This document shows positions 25,796-38,500 of a stretch of 64,000 nt of DNA, in pieces. The stretch comes from Ceriagrion tenellum. Lineage: Eukaryota; Arthropoda; Insecta; Odonata; Coenagrionidae. Under the pieces are notes generated by a model. The model made no database searches. It was given only the letters and a program-made list of their open reading frames with translations, and was not told the origin of the DNA. Within the stretch, counting starts at the first letter, position 1, and each line of letters begins with the position of its first letter. Both the position numbers and the translations under genes were made by a program. The stretch covers positions 138,809,747-138,873,746 of the forward strand of contig OY720636.1 of NCBI GenBank assembly GCA_963169105.1, read 5' to 3'.

Positions 25796-25983
25796 CACGT
25801 ATGAGTGAGCATATCAAAACAAAAGTTCTGGAATTAGGAACATTCATATACCAAAAATTAGAGCGAAAACCTGAAATCGGCATAACCAACGTTCAGAATA
25901 AATCCTTAGTTTTCCAATTAAGAGAATTTATTGAAGAATTTTTTCCATCTATTAAAAAGGGCATGGATCAGGAAAACACATAA
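25796..25983 (+). CDS. Candidate terminal exon, unidentified
   Basis: After an acceptor-like TTTATCTTAACAG there is an open frame ending in TAA at 25981-25983. From the in-frame ATG at 25801 it gives about 60 residues beginning MSEHIKTKVLELGTFIYQKL, with a mixed charged/hydrophobic pattern suggesting amphipathic helices, then an acidic FIEEFF stretch. It is more protein-like than neighbouring frames, but the polypyrimidine tract is weak and no family was recognised. It could also be a transposon fragment. Confidence 0.3.
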
Positions 25984-25989
25984 GTAGAT

Positions 25990-27100
25990 AGATTCATGTT
26001 AATGTGGGGTTTATTAAAGTGTATATAGATATGAGTTTCCGTTGTGAATATTTGATGAGGCACATGTAGGCGTTCATAATTCGGCGGGTCTATGGATATT
26101 AAATTTCTATCATTTCCTCCACTCTTTTTACAAGTCCGTCCGAAGTTAGTCCGTCCATTCAAAGTCCGAAGCAAAAGTGAGTTTGGTAATTAATTACTCG
26201 GTAGTTGGAGCCACTTCGAAAAATAGATATTGATACTTTTACTCCTAATAGAGAACACAACAAAACAATTTATCGGGACTAGGAACTCCTACAACGTATA
26301 TTATGACCAAAACACTTCAGAGATTACAAAAATTGAGGATTATTGAGAAGATATATGGCCCGAAGGAAAAGAAGGGCAGTTAAGTAAATGGACATTAAGA
26401 CAGTGTGTCTAATGCAATAAAATGAGAAGAAAGTTATATCTCCATATTTTTACGGTATGTTTTCATAATACGCCTGAAAATGTGCTGATTAAGTAACTAG
26501 ATTAAAAACATTTGAAGTTGAAATGGTATAAATGAACAAGCATTAAATATTAGCGGTTACATTACTGAAACTAGTTATCTACAGAAATCAGCACAATATG
26601 GGTCCAAACAAATACTGAAGGAGCTCTTTAGGCCTCCTTTGCGTTATTTAGTTCATTAGGAAAAATTGTATTCAAGGTTAAATTTCAACTACTGGAGGTT
26701 ATTTTGAATTTACGATTTTAGGCATTAAGAAAGTGTACGAAAACAGGTGTCATTCCTTTAAATAAAAAAAATCATTATCATCTCGTAAATGTCGATTTAT
26801 GCTGAACAATTTCTAATGGTTTGTCCTATTATTTGCATAAAAACAATTTTTAGTTGAACTATTTTTTACCATGAAGTGCACTGTAATTTTCTGTATGCCT
26901 CTGCGGTATTTTCTGAGTAGTCTGGTCACCATGTAATTTAGCCCATCATTTATTATTTGTAATTTCTCTAGGCTGACTGAAGATGAATTGGACGGCTTTT
27001 TGACTTCGAAACTTTCATTTTTTACGTGATAGATATGAAAAAAAATCGAATTACTCGCTCCCTATCACTGACAAACGTTTTAATTTCACAGGGATCCCGT
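25990..27100. other. AT-rich spacer
   Basis: No coding-like segment, recognised element or ordered repeat was seen here. Confidence 0.5.
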
Positions 27101-27109
27101 CTTTAGGTG

Positions 27110-28060
27110 GGTTGGGTAGTGGAGGGAACCGTGGAAATGAAGGCAGCTAAACGCCAATATTTAATTTCATTTCTTTGCCTTGGAAGGAATTAATACTAGA
27201 CGTTTAACTCTTTTAAGTCCGGAGAGAGAGAGCAGACAAGGGAAGGAGCGGAAGCCATTCTCTCGGAATGGTTGGAGGGTGTGGGGGGAGGCGGGAAGAC
27301 CTGCTCGCGGGGGCGGCGGGAGTGGTAGGAGGAGAGAAGTGGACGAAATCACTCAACCTCCGTGATGATGAAAAAAAGTAGGGTAGCGGGAGGCCGAGGA
27401 GAAGGAACGGCAAAAAAAAGAGAAGGGTAAGGAGAAATAAGGAGCGAGAAGAAAAGTTTTTGGGGTTCGGCGGAAGAAAACACATCGTCCATGGTTATAA
27501 ATTTCCCCCGCTTGCAAAAAGCAAGCAAGATTCCCATGATTAAATCCGTTTTTTTCCTCGCCAAGTTTCAAAGCCCCGCTCCTCCTCTCGCCCACGCACA
27601 TACATATAACAGGCCTCGATTTCTTTCGCCTCTTCCAACAACTCGCCGTCAGAATGGGACGAAGGAGGGGCGGGTAGGAGAAGGGGATCCTCCCCGCCCC
27701 TCACTTGCCCCGCCAGAAAACCGCCCTCCGCGGCGAAGTGCACCACTGACTGGGGAGGGAGTCAGAATACGAGGATGGATACGTTAAGTCCCAGGGATCC
27801 CAGAGAGAGGGAGGCGGCGAAGCGAAGGGAGTCCGCCAAGGCGAAGAAGGAAGGGGAGGGGAGTAGCTTTCCCTCTTTCTTTCGCTCCTCCTTGACAGAT
27901 GGATTAGAAGACGGGAAGGGTTGAAGAGGAAGGGCCGGGCTAAGATGAAGAACAAGGGAGTCGAGATTGCGCCGCTGGATGATCGTGACGTGATGGAGGT
28001 CGGGAGACTTGCGGTGCGGAAGGTGAGATTTTGCCAATGTTCCATCTCCAGCCTCAGATC
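27110..28060. other. Large GC-richer island with alternating purine and pyrimidine tracts
   Basis: Strand composition alternates: purine-rich at about 27200-27470, mixed and C-rich at 27490-27740, purine-rich again at 27750-28010. CpG is locally frequent. Up to 156-codon frames occur on both strands, overlapping one another, with Ser/Pro/Leu-rich or Arg/Glu/Gly-rich products. I do not call a gene. Confidence 0.5.
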
Positions 28061-28264
28061 TATTCCTGGAATATATGGGGTTGCAGAATATAAGCGCAGG
28101 AGGTGATGCCTATGAGATTTCTCAAGGTTGGTGCCACGGTATTCGCGTCCACAGTCACGATGTGAATGCAAGCCAATGCAACGGTGTGAGGTACGGAAAA
28201 AAATTCACACTGGGCAAGACATTTAATCGAAGCAAATGTCATTAGAAATATGTTATACGCATTT

Positions 28265-28680
28265 TCTCCTTCTTTCTAAATGTCTTAGACTGAAAGCCAG
28301 TAGCGGTCCTCTCTAGTCCTATTCCTTCCATCTCTTGTTGGGACAAGGATCTTTTTTCTCCGTATTTCCATTTTGTTCCATTATTCTCTCTTCATGCTAT
28401 CTACCTTTAAAGAGTACTCTTTGTCTATTACTGTAGTCTCGTATCATTTCGTTTAACTTTTTCACGCCGAGTTCTCGCCATATATCTTGCCTTTTTAATG
28501 CATATTTAACTCATTAAAATTTTGTTTCAGAAGCATCTAATATTTGTGGATTTGCTTTTGTACATGTCCAGTTATCGCTACATTTTCCACATGGAATTGC
28601 CATTGTTTAACAAAATTAAATTAACGTGTCTTCCTGTGCTTCATTTTAACATACCTTAATTTTTCTAAATTTTTTAAAAA
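28265..28680 (-). mobile_element. Decayed LINE 3' fragment
   Basis: The minus strand contains, across frameshifts, a trace of the YGSE.WT block (about 28590-28560), then ASETKF (28530), and a clearer run of DIWRELGVKKLNEMIRDYSN at about 28485-28425, followed by a trace of RW.E. The order matches the C-terminal region of a class of insect LINE RTs in which YGSE.WTL is followed by (I/A)(E/A)A.EMKFLR, R.ELGV..L...I..Y and a GRP.KRW segment. Only the 3' part remains and it is heavily mutated. Assignment rests on motif order rather than an open frame. Confidence 0.6.
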
Positions 28681-29124
28681 GTATGAATGATCAAATAGAA
28701 TTATGATTTTTCGAATTTTCGGGTTTCCAATAAGTCAACAATATTGTTAATGGAACAAGAAAATTTCATACCTGACAAACAAAATTCATCCTACTTACTT
28801 CAAATTTTTACCTACACTATAAGCACGACCGATAATGTGGATAACAAACATGATGAGATAAATAATAAGTTAGTATTTTAGCGAGTAACGTATTGCAAAA
28901 CTTACACGTAACACACATGATGTGATACCAATGTCTAATTATTACAAATGTGCGGGTGCCTGAATAATGAGGTTTGCTGACATATTAAGAGTGAGATATA
29001 GAGATTAATATTCAGAAATCATAAGTCACAAATACCTAATAATGTCAACCTTCGGAGAAAAATATTGCTTAAGATGATTTTTATTGTACCTTTATTTACT
29101 TCTAGTGCTTCCCAGAAAAATCAT

Positions 29125-30745
29125 TACTGGTCGTTCAATCCTAAAATTGTTTGACTGCAGCCCTCCACCCTTCCCTTTCTAATGCTACGTCTCTTAACTC
29201 ATGGTGTCTCTTCCTATGTACTTTCCTCCCTATTTTGACCATGAACTTATTCCCGGGTCTCTCTTTGGGGACTTTTCCCCAATTCTACCTTCCATTCTGT
29301 TCTTCACGAACCCATTGTGTCTTAGGGTGTGTCCAATCCATTTTATTCTTCTTTCCTGTATGGTCCTTTCCTCTTCTACTCCTCTCTATATTCATCATTT
29401 ACTATTTTTCCTATCATCTATATCTTCAGAGTTTTCCTCCAGAGCCAGGTTTTGAAGGCTTCTAGTCTTTCATGTTCAGCTTTTCCAAAGATTAATGCTT
29501 CCGATTCATAGATTGCCATACTGCACGTGAATGTTTTCACATATTGTTTTTTGGTTTGTTGTTCTATCTTCTTTGAGCAGAGCCGGTGTCTTTTTACCTG
29601 AACACCTGAACACATTCTTAGCCATTCTTTGCTTGTTGCCCGTTTTTTTTCTTTCATCCCTCGTGATGGTACTTCCGAGATAGGTGAACGAATCTACTTG
29701 CTTTAATTTCTCTCCTCGCAGTGTGATTTCTGTATTCAGCGTCTCTCTTCCGCATACTAGAACTTTAGTCTTCATCTTAGTTTCATGTTGTATTCTTTGG
29801 GAACTTGGTTCATTACGTTTAGTCACGTTTTATAACCGTCACTAAATCAGCTATGACTACGATATTGTTCGTGAAGTGGAGCCTGTATATTTCTTCTCCG
29901 TTTAGCTTTATTCCACTCAGTCCAACTTCTTGTGCTTTTCTTATGGCCTCCTCCAAGTACATGTTGAACAGTGCTGGTGAGAGGTTGCATCATTGTCATA
30001 CTTCTTGGATAATTCTAGCTTCTATCTGACTCTACTCAACATTGAATCCTTCTTCATATACACGAGTACGACATTACAATGGCTTGTTCACATGTATTGT
30101 GTTCTCTACCATCACTCTAAGGCTGAGTATGGCCTCCCTTATACCCCTGTTCTTCTTCAATCCAAACTGGTTTTCCAAGAGGTTTTCTGCAATTTTTTCG
30201 GTTCTCCGGCTTATTATTCGAGTGTGTATTTTATATGCATGTGATACTAGGCTCAAGGTTCGGTGCTCCACACATCTATCAGTCATTGTCTTCTTCGTTA
30301 TCGAAATCATTTTGCTCCTTTGAAAGTCCGTGTTCTGCTTTGGTAGCTAATTTTGATTACCAAGCACTGGTAATCCTTGGTTTTACTTGCAAGCGATTGA
30401 TTATTTCTCCGTTGATATTGTCTATTTCTGATGCTTTTGCTTTCTTGAGATCTTCTACTGCTCTATGGAATTCAGTCCTCAGTATGAGTGGGCTCCGGTC
30501 TTCCTCAGCAACCTAGCTTTTGTTATTCATGATGTTTTCTTGCAGCAGCGTTGGCCCTTGGTTAAATTCTTCGATGTATTGCCTTCACCTATTCCCAATG
30601 TCTTCATCCTCCATCAATCCCTGATGTTGTTGCATGTCCTTTTTATTCTTTTCAAAGTTTTTCTTTACTAGCTTGAATGCTATTTCGGTGTTTCTCTTCT
30701 TCATGTTTTTGTTGTCTTCTTCGCAGCAGCTTTCGATCCAACCCT
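29125..30745 (-). mobile_element. Degenerate LINE RT relic with mutated catalytic motif
   Basis: Minus-strand motifs in order: a pre-RT segment with IAFKLVKKNFEKNKKD (about 30690); RTEFHRAVEDLKKAKASE.D.IN (30490-30420); the fingers region with YKIHTRIISRR and QFGLKKNRGIREAILSLR (30230-30110); NLSPALFNMYLEEAIRKAQE (about 29985-29925); GIKLNGEEIY (29915-29885); then FTNN at 29864-29875 where active enzymes have F/YADD; TKVLVCGRE, EKLKQVDSFTYLGSTITRD (29780-29660); LEAFKTWLW (29460); and RRIKWIGHTLRHNGFVKN (29360-29300). The C-terminus resembles the elements at 10.7 and 43.6 kb, so they probably belong to one clade. Stops and frameshifts are numerous. Confidence 0.88.
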
Positions 30746-30999
30746 CCTTTCTTGCAAATAACAGTTTATAATGACAGTTTCATAACCTCGGAAAAAAAGA
30801 TCTCTCGTTTCCTATTTCCTATCACTAAATACCCGACCATATGGTGTAATTCGTGCCACCCTAAGAGCATGTGCTTTTCAATGAAAATGGAATGGAACTG
30901 GAAAGAAGAATAGACAGGTGAAAAGCACGGAAATGAATACTTACAAGAATTCCTAGCTTAATACGTGAGAGCTCGCGAAATGCAACAAAATGTGTAGCA

Positions 31000-32240
31000 C
31001 TAGTCGCCTTTAAACTTTTACATAATATTACAATATATCTTGATAACTGTCTGTTAAGCCCTCCATCGTTATTTAGTCAACAGTGTTTTCCCTTTTATAA
31101 GTTAATCTTAGGGATTTTTCATGTATCTACCCGCTCTCTACTTTATTAATCTACTCTCTACGAAGGATATGCGACCTAAATATAATGTCAAATTTAATGT
31201 CAAATAGTGATATAGTATGAATGTAACTATTTACGTCACAACTAATGTATATCATCTTCGTAATATTCTAATGTCACTCCAGTGCGATATTCAAATCCTT
31301 ATGCTGTGTACTCCAGATTTTTATCTAAGCATTACTGTCATGACGCCCATGTTTGTTTTTGCTATTATATTGGGTATCTTTTAAATGCTATTAGTCTGTT
31401 TTAATGCCTTCTGTATGTCCCATTTCTCTTATATAGGTCATGTAAAGAACCAACTTGGACAACAACTTTGGTTAAAAATGCGAGAGCGGCAAAACCTGTT
31501 TTCCTTCCCTCTACCATTATTTTCCTTAACAAATCACCATGGAGACCAGATCGTGCGGGTCCATGAAAACGCGAGATTTGCGATGACCGCTCCAAAGCCG
31601 AGCAGCTACCGAAACCATTATTTTATTAAGCTCTCATTTTCATGCGCTGAAACCGAAGATCACGAAGTTAAGTGATTGGAAGAGAAGTTTAGAGCAAACG
31701 GAGCACTATCTAGTAGCCTTCTCTCTCCAGTGTGACGTAATTTTTGCCCACAATGTATTCATAATTTGCTCATAAGTTACCTCAATGATCAAAAACTCTT
31801 TTCATATCAAATACCACAGCTATTAATTGTCTCATATCCGCTAACACGTACCCAAAACATTTAAGTATTTAAAAAAGATGGTGTCTAGCGTTGAAGGAGA
31901 CCGGGTTTGTTGAAAAAGTTCTTGACCCAACCTATTTTCAAAATTAGATATCCCTCTCAAATTAATATAAATGCCAAAGTATAAAAGAACGCTTCGTTTC
32001 CATGAAACTTTTTCCTTGATTACAAGTATTATACATCCGGAATAATATCCAAATATTGCAGTTTTGTTACCCTTGAGTATGTGAATTTTGCAGCAATTGT
32101 GGCGAAAATTTGCTAACATGATTGAACTGTGCCCTGAATCAAAATTGTAATGGTTGAATTGCTGTACGATGTTTTGTTGATTAAACCTTGTCTTGTGTTT
32201 CTTAGCATGAATCGGGAATTTTGATGGATACTTTTCCTTA
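31000..32240. other. AT-rich stretch with one ambiguous open segment
   Basis: The plus frame at 31436-31675 follows an acceptor-like CTCTTATATAG, but its product has no recognisable pattern and the minus strand is equally open, so I do not call an exon. Confidence 0.4.
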
Positions 32241-32243
32241 TAG

Positions 32244-32371
32244 TGGCTACATGGAGGCTGATTTAAAGAGATTGATTCCATTCAAACAGGCTACGGTATG
32301 GTTCACAAGCAATTACATTCAAAAATCATCATCCAGAGTATATACCCATCTCATTTATCACCCCCAAAGTG
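32244..32371 (+). CDS. Candidate exon A of a VWD-like secreted protein
   Basis: Bounded by acceptor TTTTCCTTATAG and consensus donor AGTG|GTAAGT. The 128-base exon starts with the third base of a codon and ends with the first. The product begins GYMEADLKRLIPFKQATVWF and ends THLIYHPQS. Its mix of aromatic, basic and polar residues suggests beta-rich extracellular protein, but alone it is not assignable. The phase at its 3' end fits the exon at 49167 exactly, giving Val at the junction. A (TA)27 tract begins 41 bases past the exon. The preceding exon would end in phase 2 and was not found in the window. Confidence 0.5.
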
Positions 32372-32410
32372 GTAAGTTAGAATACATGTCACATTTTATT
32401 CAGATTTTAG

Positions 32411-32412
<2 letters not shown>

Positions 32413-32466
<54 letters not shown>
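32413..32466. repeat. (TA)27 microsatellite
   Basis: An uninterrupted run of 27 TA units, 41 bases after the donor of the candidate exon ending at 32371. It is likely polymorphic in length and could extrude as a cruciform. Confidence 0.98.
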
Positions 32467-32468
<2 letters not shown>

Positions 32469-32469
32469 T

Positions 32470-33950
32470 TTGTGTGTTTCTTGTTTGTGTCAAAATACGG
32501 ACTATGATGGCAAAATTCAAACTTGAATGAACAGCTTAAAGGAATGTATTGAATTCTATAATTTTTCTGACCATCCTATTTCCTTTGAATAAATTGTTCT
32601 TTAATTGTCCTTACTTTCGGAATTGAAGTTTATATTACAAATATGATTTTTGTCATGCATTTAGAAAAAAATCAATTTCCAGGTAATTGGATACTTTCTA
32701 AAATATAAATAGAATCCTTGCTTTATTAAAAACTAACTTTGGTGTTATCTACTTCTATGATCATATCGAGTTTGGCATGCGGAAAATGTAAGTCAATGCT
32801 AAGAAGCAGGAATATATGTTACTTTCGCACATAGTGTTTCCTGTACCATAGGGTATTCTAGGGGTTTATTCTTTGAATTTAACCTAAAAAGTAGCTAAAT
32901 TAGATCTTATTTTATCAATACCAAGTTGGGAGAGATTTTTTTATCCACTTACTAAAATGTACAATGCGCTGGTTTAAAGTATGCAAAATGGAAAAGCATG
33001 CACAGATAAATTCTTATGTCATTATAAATGCTTATAGTGTATTTTCTTTGGAAATCGTTAGGTAAAGAATGGATGGAATAATCAATATTTTATCTGAAAA
33101 AATCAAAACTAACAATATTTCTCCATCATTTTACTCTTTATTCATTGGAGTTATATTTTTGAATCACAGCCCAAAAATTTGAAGGCATAGGTAGGAAATC
33201 AATTTCCTTAACACTTTTAGATCTAGTGTATTATTTTTTGCCAAAGATAAGCTTACTCTTTTTACTGTTTTTCAGAAATTTTGCAAATTTTGCCCCGTAA
33301 ATCATACTGTACGTTTTGTGGCCTTTATGTTTATAACTTCGAGTTTATATTTTAGTACCTACGTCATGGTTAAATAATTCCTCAAATAGGTGTTAACTTT
33401 TTAAATTTGATCATCCATTGAATTGCATACCAAATTTCTGTTATTATTTAAAATACTTTTATATTATGCTGTGAGCAGTTCTCGGTAGATTATCAGCAGC
33501 GTTATCTTACGCCCGTAGCCTTCAAAGTGTAACATCCGCATTATTTGAGTAGTCCTATGCTATTTATGCTGAATATCGATAACTATCACCATTCCAGCTC
33601 GATAGGGTTGCATTTAACCCAAACTATATAATTCACTCTATAACCGCAGCCAATCCTATGTGAATGCATGTCAATTCTTAATCTCCTATATGGCTGAGGT
33701 ACTTATTGTACAGAGAAGCCTTCTGAAAGACCCTGGTAATAGAGAATGTTGACCGCTATTTACAACCCTCTCATCCCTGTTATGCCCGAGATACCCAAAT
33801 ATACTCCTGGATCCGCACTAAGGCGACATTTTTTATTCTGAATCGCTTTGCTGGGGTAAGTCACCAAAGTTATTCCAACTGAATTGAACCGAAGGTTTTG
33901 TACGGTCGCTGGGCGCCTTTCATCCCCCGCCCAATCTTCTATTGTACCCG
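32470..33950. other. AT-rich spacer
   Basis: No coding-like frame, transposon motif or ordered repeat was seen. If exons at 32244 and 49167 belong together this lies within a long intron. Confidence 0.5.
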
Positions 33951-33954
33951 AACC

Positions 33955-34310
33955 GAGGCGTGAAAACGTAGGATGTGTGGAAGAGAGTGGGGGAAGGAGG
34001 GGAATGGGCAGGCGATATGAAAAGCGAAACCGGAAGGGGACGCAAAGGGGAGGGAATCAATGACGGCTCCCTAAGCGCACGCGGAATAACAATAAATGGA
34101 GTTGTGAAGGTGGAGAGGACAGGACGGGAGGGATGGAGGAGAGGAGGAATGGGAGAGCTGGAGGAGGGTGGGAGGAAGAGGGTTCGGGAGTAGGAAGAGG
34201 CCGAGGAGAACATCCTAAAGAGGAGACCGTGCGCTGCGTTCAAGTGGGAACGGCGTGATAGAGTCAGGTAAAGGGAGGAGAAATCGGTCGTGGGTGGAAG
34301 GAAAGTGTTA
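33955..34310. other. Purine-rich GC-richer island
   Basis: The plus strand is mostly G and A (for example GGAGGGATGGAGGAGAGGAG), directly upstream of the piggyBac relic. The 147-codon minus frame across it is Ser/Pro/Leu-rich and unconvincing. Confidence 0.5.
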
Positions 34311-34384
34311 TAAGAGATTCTATGCTTATGACGATACAGTTGACCAGCGGTTATTCGAGTCACAACTATTCGAGGTACATATAT

Positions 34385-35510
34385 GAGGCGTAAGAAAGGC
34401 GGAAGGCGTATGCCTTTTTGTTGGAATGTAGTGCCGAGAAATAGATTTTGTGATATCTTGCACTACTTGAGATTTGATGAAAAGACCGACCTCGTTTGCT
34501 GACCGATAAGTTTGCTCTGTTTTCAGTCGTGTGGTATAGGTTTGTTGAATATTGTATAGCTTTCTACAGGCCAGGTACAAATAAAACGTGTGGTAAGCAG
34601 ATTTTTCCCAGCAAAGCAAAATGCCCATTTACACAATTTATGGCAAACAAACTGGATAAACTCGGGCAAAAATTTTAGCTGGCTGTAGGAAAAGACAGCA
34701 AATACGCTGTGAATTGTTTTTCGTACACAGGAAAAGATTCTTCTTGTTCGTAGGATGATCGTCTCGCTGATTATGTAGTGATTAAGTTCGTGTCCTTATT
34801 TATTAAAGGCCGCAGCTTCACAACATACAATTTTTTTTACGTCTGTTGCTCTAGCAAAATAACCAAGGGAAGTATGCTGGGAGTAGCTTGTTATATGCAG
34901 TGAATAAGCCAAGAAATTAACTCCAAAAGAGATCAAGGGTATGAAAGAAAATTTATATTCCACGAACGTCTTCAAAAATTTTGAAAATGATGTACACTGA
35001 CTGTATATCAGGGAAAATTGAATAAAAACATTCTGATCTCAAGCACGCTTCATTAGAATATAGATGTTGCCAATATTTCAAAGAAAACTCCAGACTGTCA
35101 AGGCTTATTATGAAACCAAGTATGAAGTTGACATAGTGGATCAGATGGTCAAAAAAATACACTGTAAGAACAAGCACTAGGCTTTGGTCATTGCATTCAT
35201 TTCAAAACACACTAGACTTGGCAGCTATTAACTCCTAGGTATTTTATGAAGATCTTTCGAACCCCTCAAAAAATGTCGCGAAGGAAATTCATGCTAAGGT
35301 TATAGGAGGAGCTTGCACGGCCATACATGTTGCTAGGCGGCTGGCCCTGCCTTCAGAAAACATTCCGACCAGCACTGTAACTGACATTGCGCATAAGAAA
35401 TGTTGCCAAATTAAAAAAGAATGTAAAATAAATAGGTTAGGCATATGTATTTCATACAAAAAAACAATTTGTGGCAAATGCACCGCCCATAGTATCACTG
35501 TCTACACATG
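34385..35510 (+). mobile_element. Degenerate piggyBac-type transposase
   Basis: Family motifs appear in order across frameshifts: MPRNRFCDILHYLRFD near the N-terminal side of the catalytic domain (as VPRNRF; about 34430-34480); FPSKAKCPFTQFMANKLDKLG (34605-34665), matching the family's K.FP.K...PF.QYMP.KP.K.G block; LAVGKDSKYA (34680); FTTYNFFY (34815-34840), corresponding to the D-N-FFTS element with its Asp lost; ETKYEVDIVDQMVKK (35113-35157), the conserved Y..GVD..D.M block; a trace of the S..W....F segment; SRRKFMLRL.EELARPYMLL (35275-35335); and a C-terminal Cys-rich tail, CGKCTAHSITVYTC (35475-35515). No terminal inverted repeats or TTAA duplication were identified. Non-functional. Confidence 0.85.
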
Positions 35511-35559
35511 TAAAAATGTTCAACTTAATGCTATTTTATTTGTTTATAACTGTTTATAA

Positions 35560-38500
35560 CTATAGAGTTTACATTAAAAATTTTACTTATTTGACAATTT
35601 TGCAAGTCTTTATCCTAATGTTGCCCTAGATGTAAACTCCCTAGCATACAAGGTAAAAACAGAATGTTTCCCTAACCAGATAATTATAATTTGTAATAGT
35701 TTTTCTTGATTATCTGATTGCTGAAGCCTTATTTTTGAAAAAGAATCAATGAGCTGATATTCATAAAATTGTTCTTGATTGCAATTTCTTTGCTAAAAGT
35801 CCTTATTTCCGTCAAGAAACCAGGAAAACTTGTACAATTGCATTGTTACAATGTACTTAAACTGGAAATTTTAAACATAAATGTCCTATACGATGTCAAA
35901 GTCAATCTCCGAACACGAAAGAACGGTGTGATAAATGTTTAATAGCAAAAAATGGGAGAAAACTACAATAATTCCCAACTCAATACGGAGGAAGTCAAAA
36001 CGACTACCTTGGGCATTTTAGGTTGGTAAAAAGTCCGGGCATTCTAGTGTTTAGCCCAGAAACATTGAATGTGATGAGGAAAGAGGTATTGCACATAAAT
36101 AAATTTTTTTCAATGATACATTTTTCTCAAGTTTAGGATTGCATTAGCCTTTTATGCGATTTTGATACCGTTTTTTTTTTTTTAGTTCTTTTGAACTTTT
36201 GGTTGCCTCAAGTATTAATGCAGCCCAATTTGACACATCGTCAAGATTGCTTCCAAATGACAATTCTGGACGGTGTTTGCATCAATTACTCAATAATCTA
36301 TAGTGACTCACATGAACGCAGCTTGAGTTTGTAGAAATAGACGTTATTAATGGATAGTAGAAGTCATTTATTTGTCGCGGCTAACTTATTTTTAATTTGG
36401 AAGGAAAGTTAGACAGCAGTGAGTTATTTTCGACTAATGCTTTCTAGTATTGGAAATAGCCTTTTAAGCAGGGCAGGTGATTTTATTGGCAGAAAGTTTT
36501 AGCAATATTCCTTGTGTAATTAAAGTTGCTGGGGTGAAGGAAACAATTACATTTTAACTATTGTAGATTAGAGAGAAAATTGTACCGAGCAAAACGCATA
36601 TGATTCTGCCAAATGAAAAGAAAGACATATCTTTCTATCTTCAAAGGTTTCATTGCAGCTCCTAAAATGACCCACCGATTTATTAAATAATGTAACTCAT
36701 TATTTTCTTTTTCGCGGACAATTTTACATGTTTTAACGCCATTAATTGTCAGCCAAAGTTGCTTTGGAGTAAGTTTCTAATACAAACAAATTTTTAAACT
36801 AAAGCATGTGTAATTAAAATGAAATAGGTAGGAGGCAATCAAGTATTGAGAATTCCATTTTATGAAAGATGTCCCAACGGTAGCAGTTCCTAATTAATTT
36901 TCCCCGCAGCAGTTTTCAACTGTGGTTTTTGCAGCCATGATGAATCGATTTTTGTGATATTCGGTAGAGTCAGCGTGCAGAGCATTATAATCCGAGCCTT
37001 CGCGAGCGTTGCCTGGAGTGCCATCGGAAACAAAAGAGCCACGTGGAAGAGATGGCTGCTCACGTTGAGGTCGCCAGATTGTTCGATAAAGGAAAGCGGT
37101 TGCCCTCCCGGATTAAACTCGAGTGAAGAAATAAGCGAGTGGAGGGGAAAGCAGTGGTTATGTGCGGCCAAGGCCAAGGACAGGGCGAGCTCATCTGGCT
37201 GGATAAAAAAATACCCATACGAACTTGGTCTCTGTTAAAAAAATTCTGATGCTGGCCCTATCCTCCCAGTATTGGAAGAGAATAAACAAGAAATAATGTG
37301 AACATGGGCAACTGGAATATTCGGTCGCAATCCATAAACTCGGTTGAAATCGCATCCAAATGGCATCTAACAAGGAATTTATAGACAAATAATCACAACA
37401 TTTCAAGACGAACTATATAGCTGGGACAACATAATAAGAATTGAATAAAAAGTAGAATAAAAAAAGATCAGCATAATAATTGAACCGGTAGAGTCAAATT
37501 CAATACCGATTTCCAATACGCTGGTATGTAAGAACCTCACTAATGGGACACACTTTATCCGTTTAGCATATTTTATTTAAGGAGGGGAATCCTATCTTCC
37601 AAGAAAATATTTACGCTTGATTACAGTATTTCTGCAGAGTGTGTCTAATTAACTTTCATATTACTTCAGATATATTATTCACCCGAACAAATTCATAAAT
37701 CTGACTTGTAAAGTTAAATGACTAGAGAAGGTTTAATGAGTGTGGTGCTCTGTGAGTACCCATGGTCTATATAGACTCTTGCTTTTTGAATAGTTACCCA
37801 TCACTCCCGGTTTTATTATTAGAATACACAGGGCACGAATTAACCCTTGGGTATCTGTTTATATATTGCTTATGATGTTGTTATCGCTAAGTGTTTTTTT
37901 TTTGTGCGAGTAAAGAGTAGGTTTCATCCAATTTTTCGGAAATGACTACATTACGACAGTATTATTGCAAAATGCGTAATCTTTCTTCTAGGTTGCTAGG
38001 AGAGAGTGAAAGAGAAATTAAAAATGCCAACAAATTATTTACAATATTTATCCGCTTTACACTCTGAGGCTTCCATTCGTAGATTTCTATTGGATATCTA
38101 AATGAAAATTAATTTCAATAATGGCTTTTTTAAATGTTCTTATTTAGTTATAATCCGAATTTATCGCAAAAAATATTTAAGGATTTGTGATCTTTCTCAT
38201 CAAGTTCAATTTTATTTGCATGCTATGATATATGCATGGCTATCAAACAAGACTTTAATTCCTGCACATTTTCTTTTCCAACTTCTTCACTAGACTATTT
38301 TCCACGTTTCCTATTGCCACGTAAGGCATTCTAAGACACGGAAAGGCGTTAGAGACGTTGAAAGATGAAAGTTGAAGAAACGGATTCATTATATACAAAA
38401 ACATTTCAGCTATAAATTGCATTGATCTTGTTCTCCAAATATTTTTTACTAACTCCAATTTTCATGTAACCATTATCTTTCACATATCAGCAGAAATATT

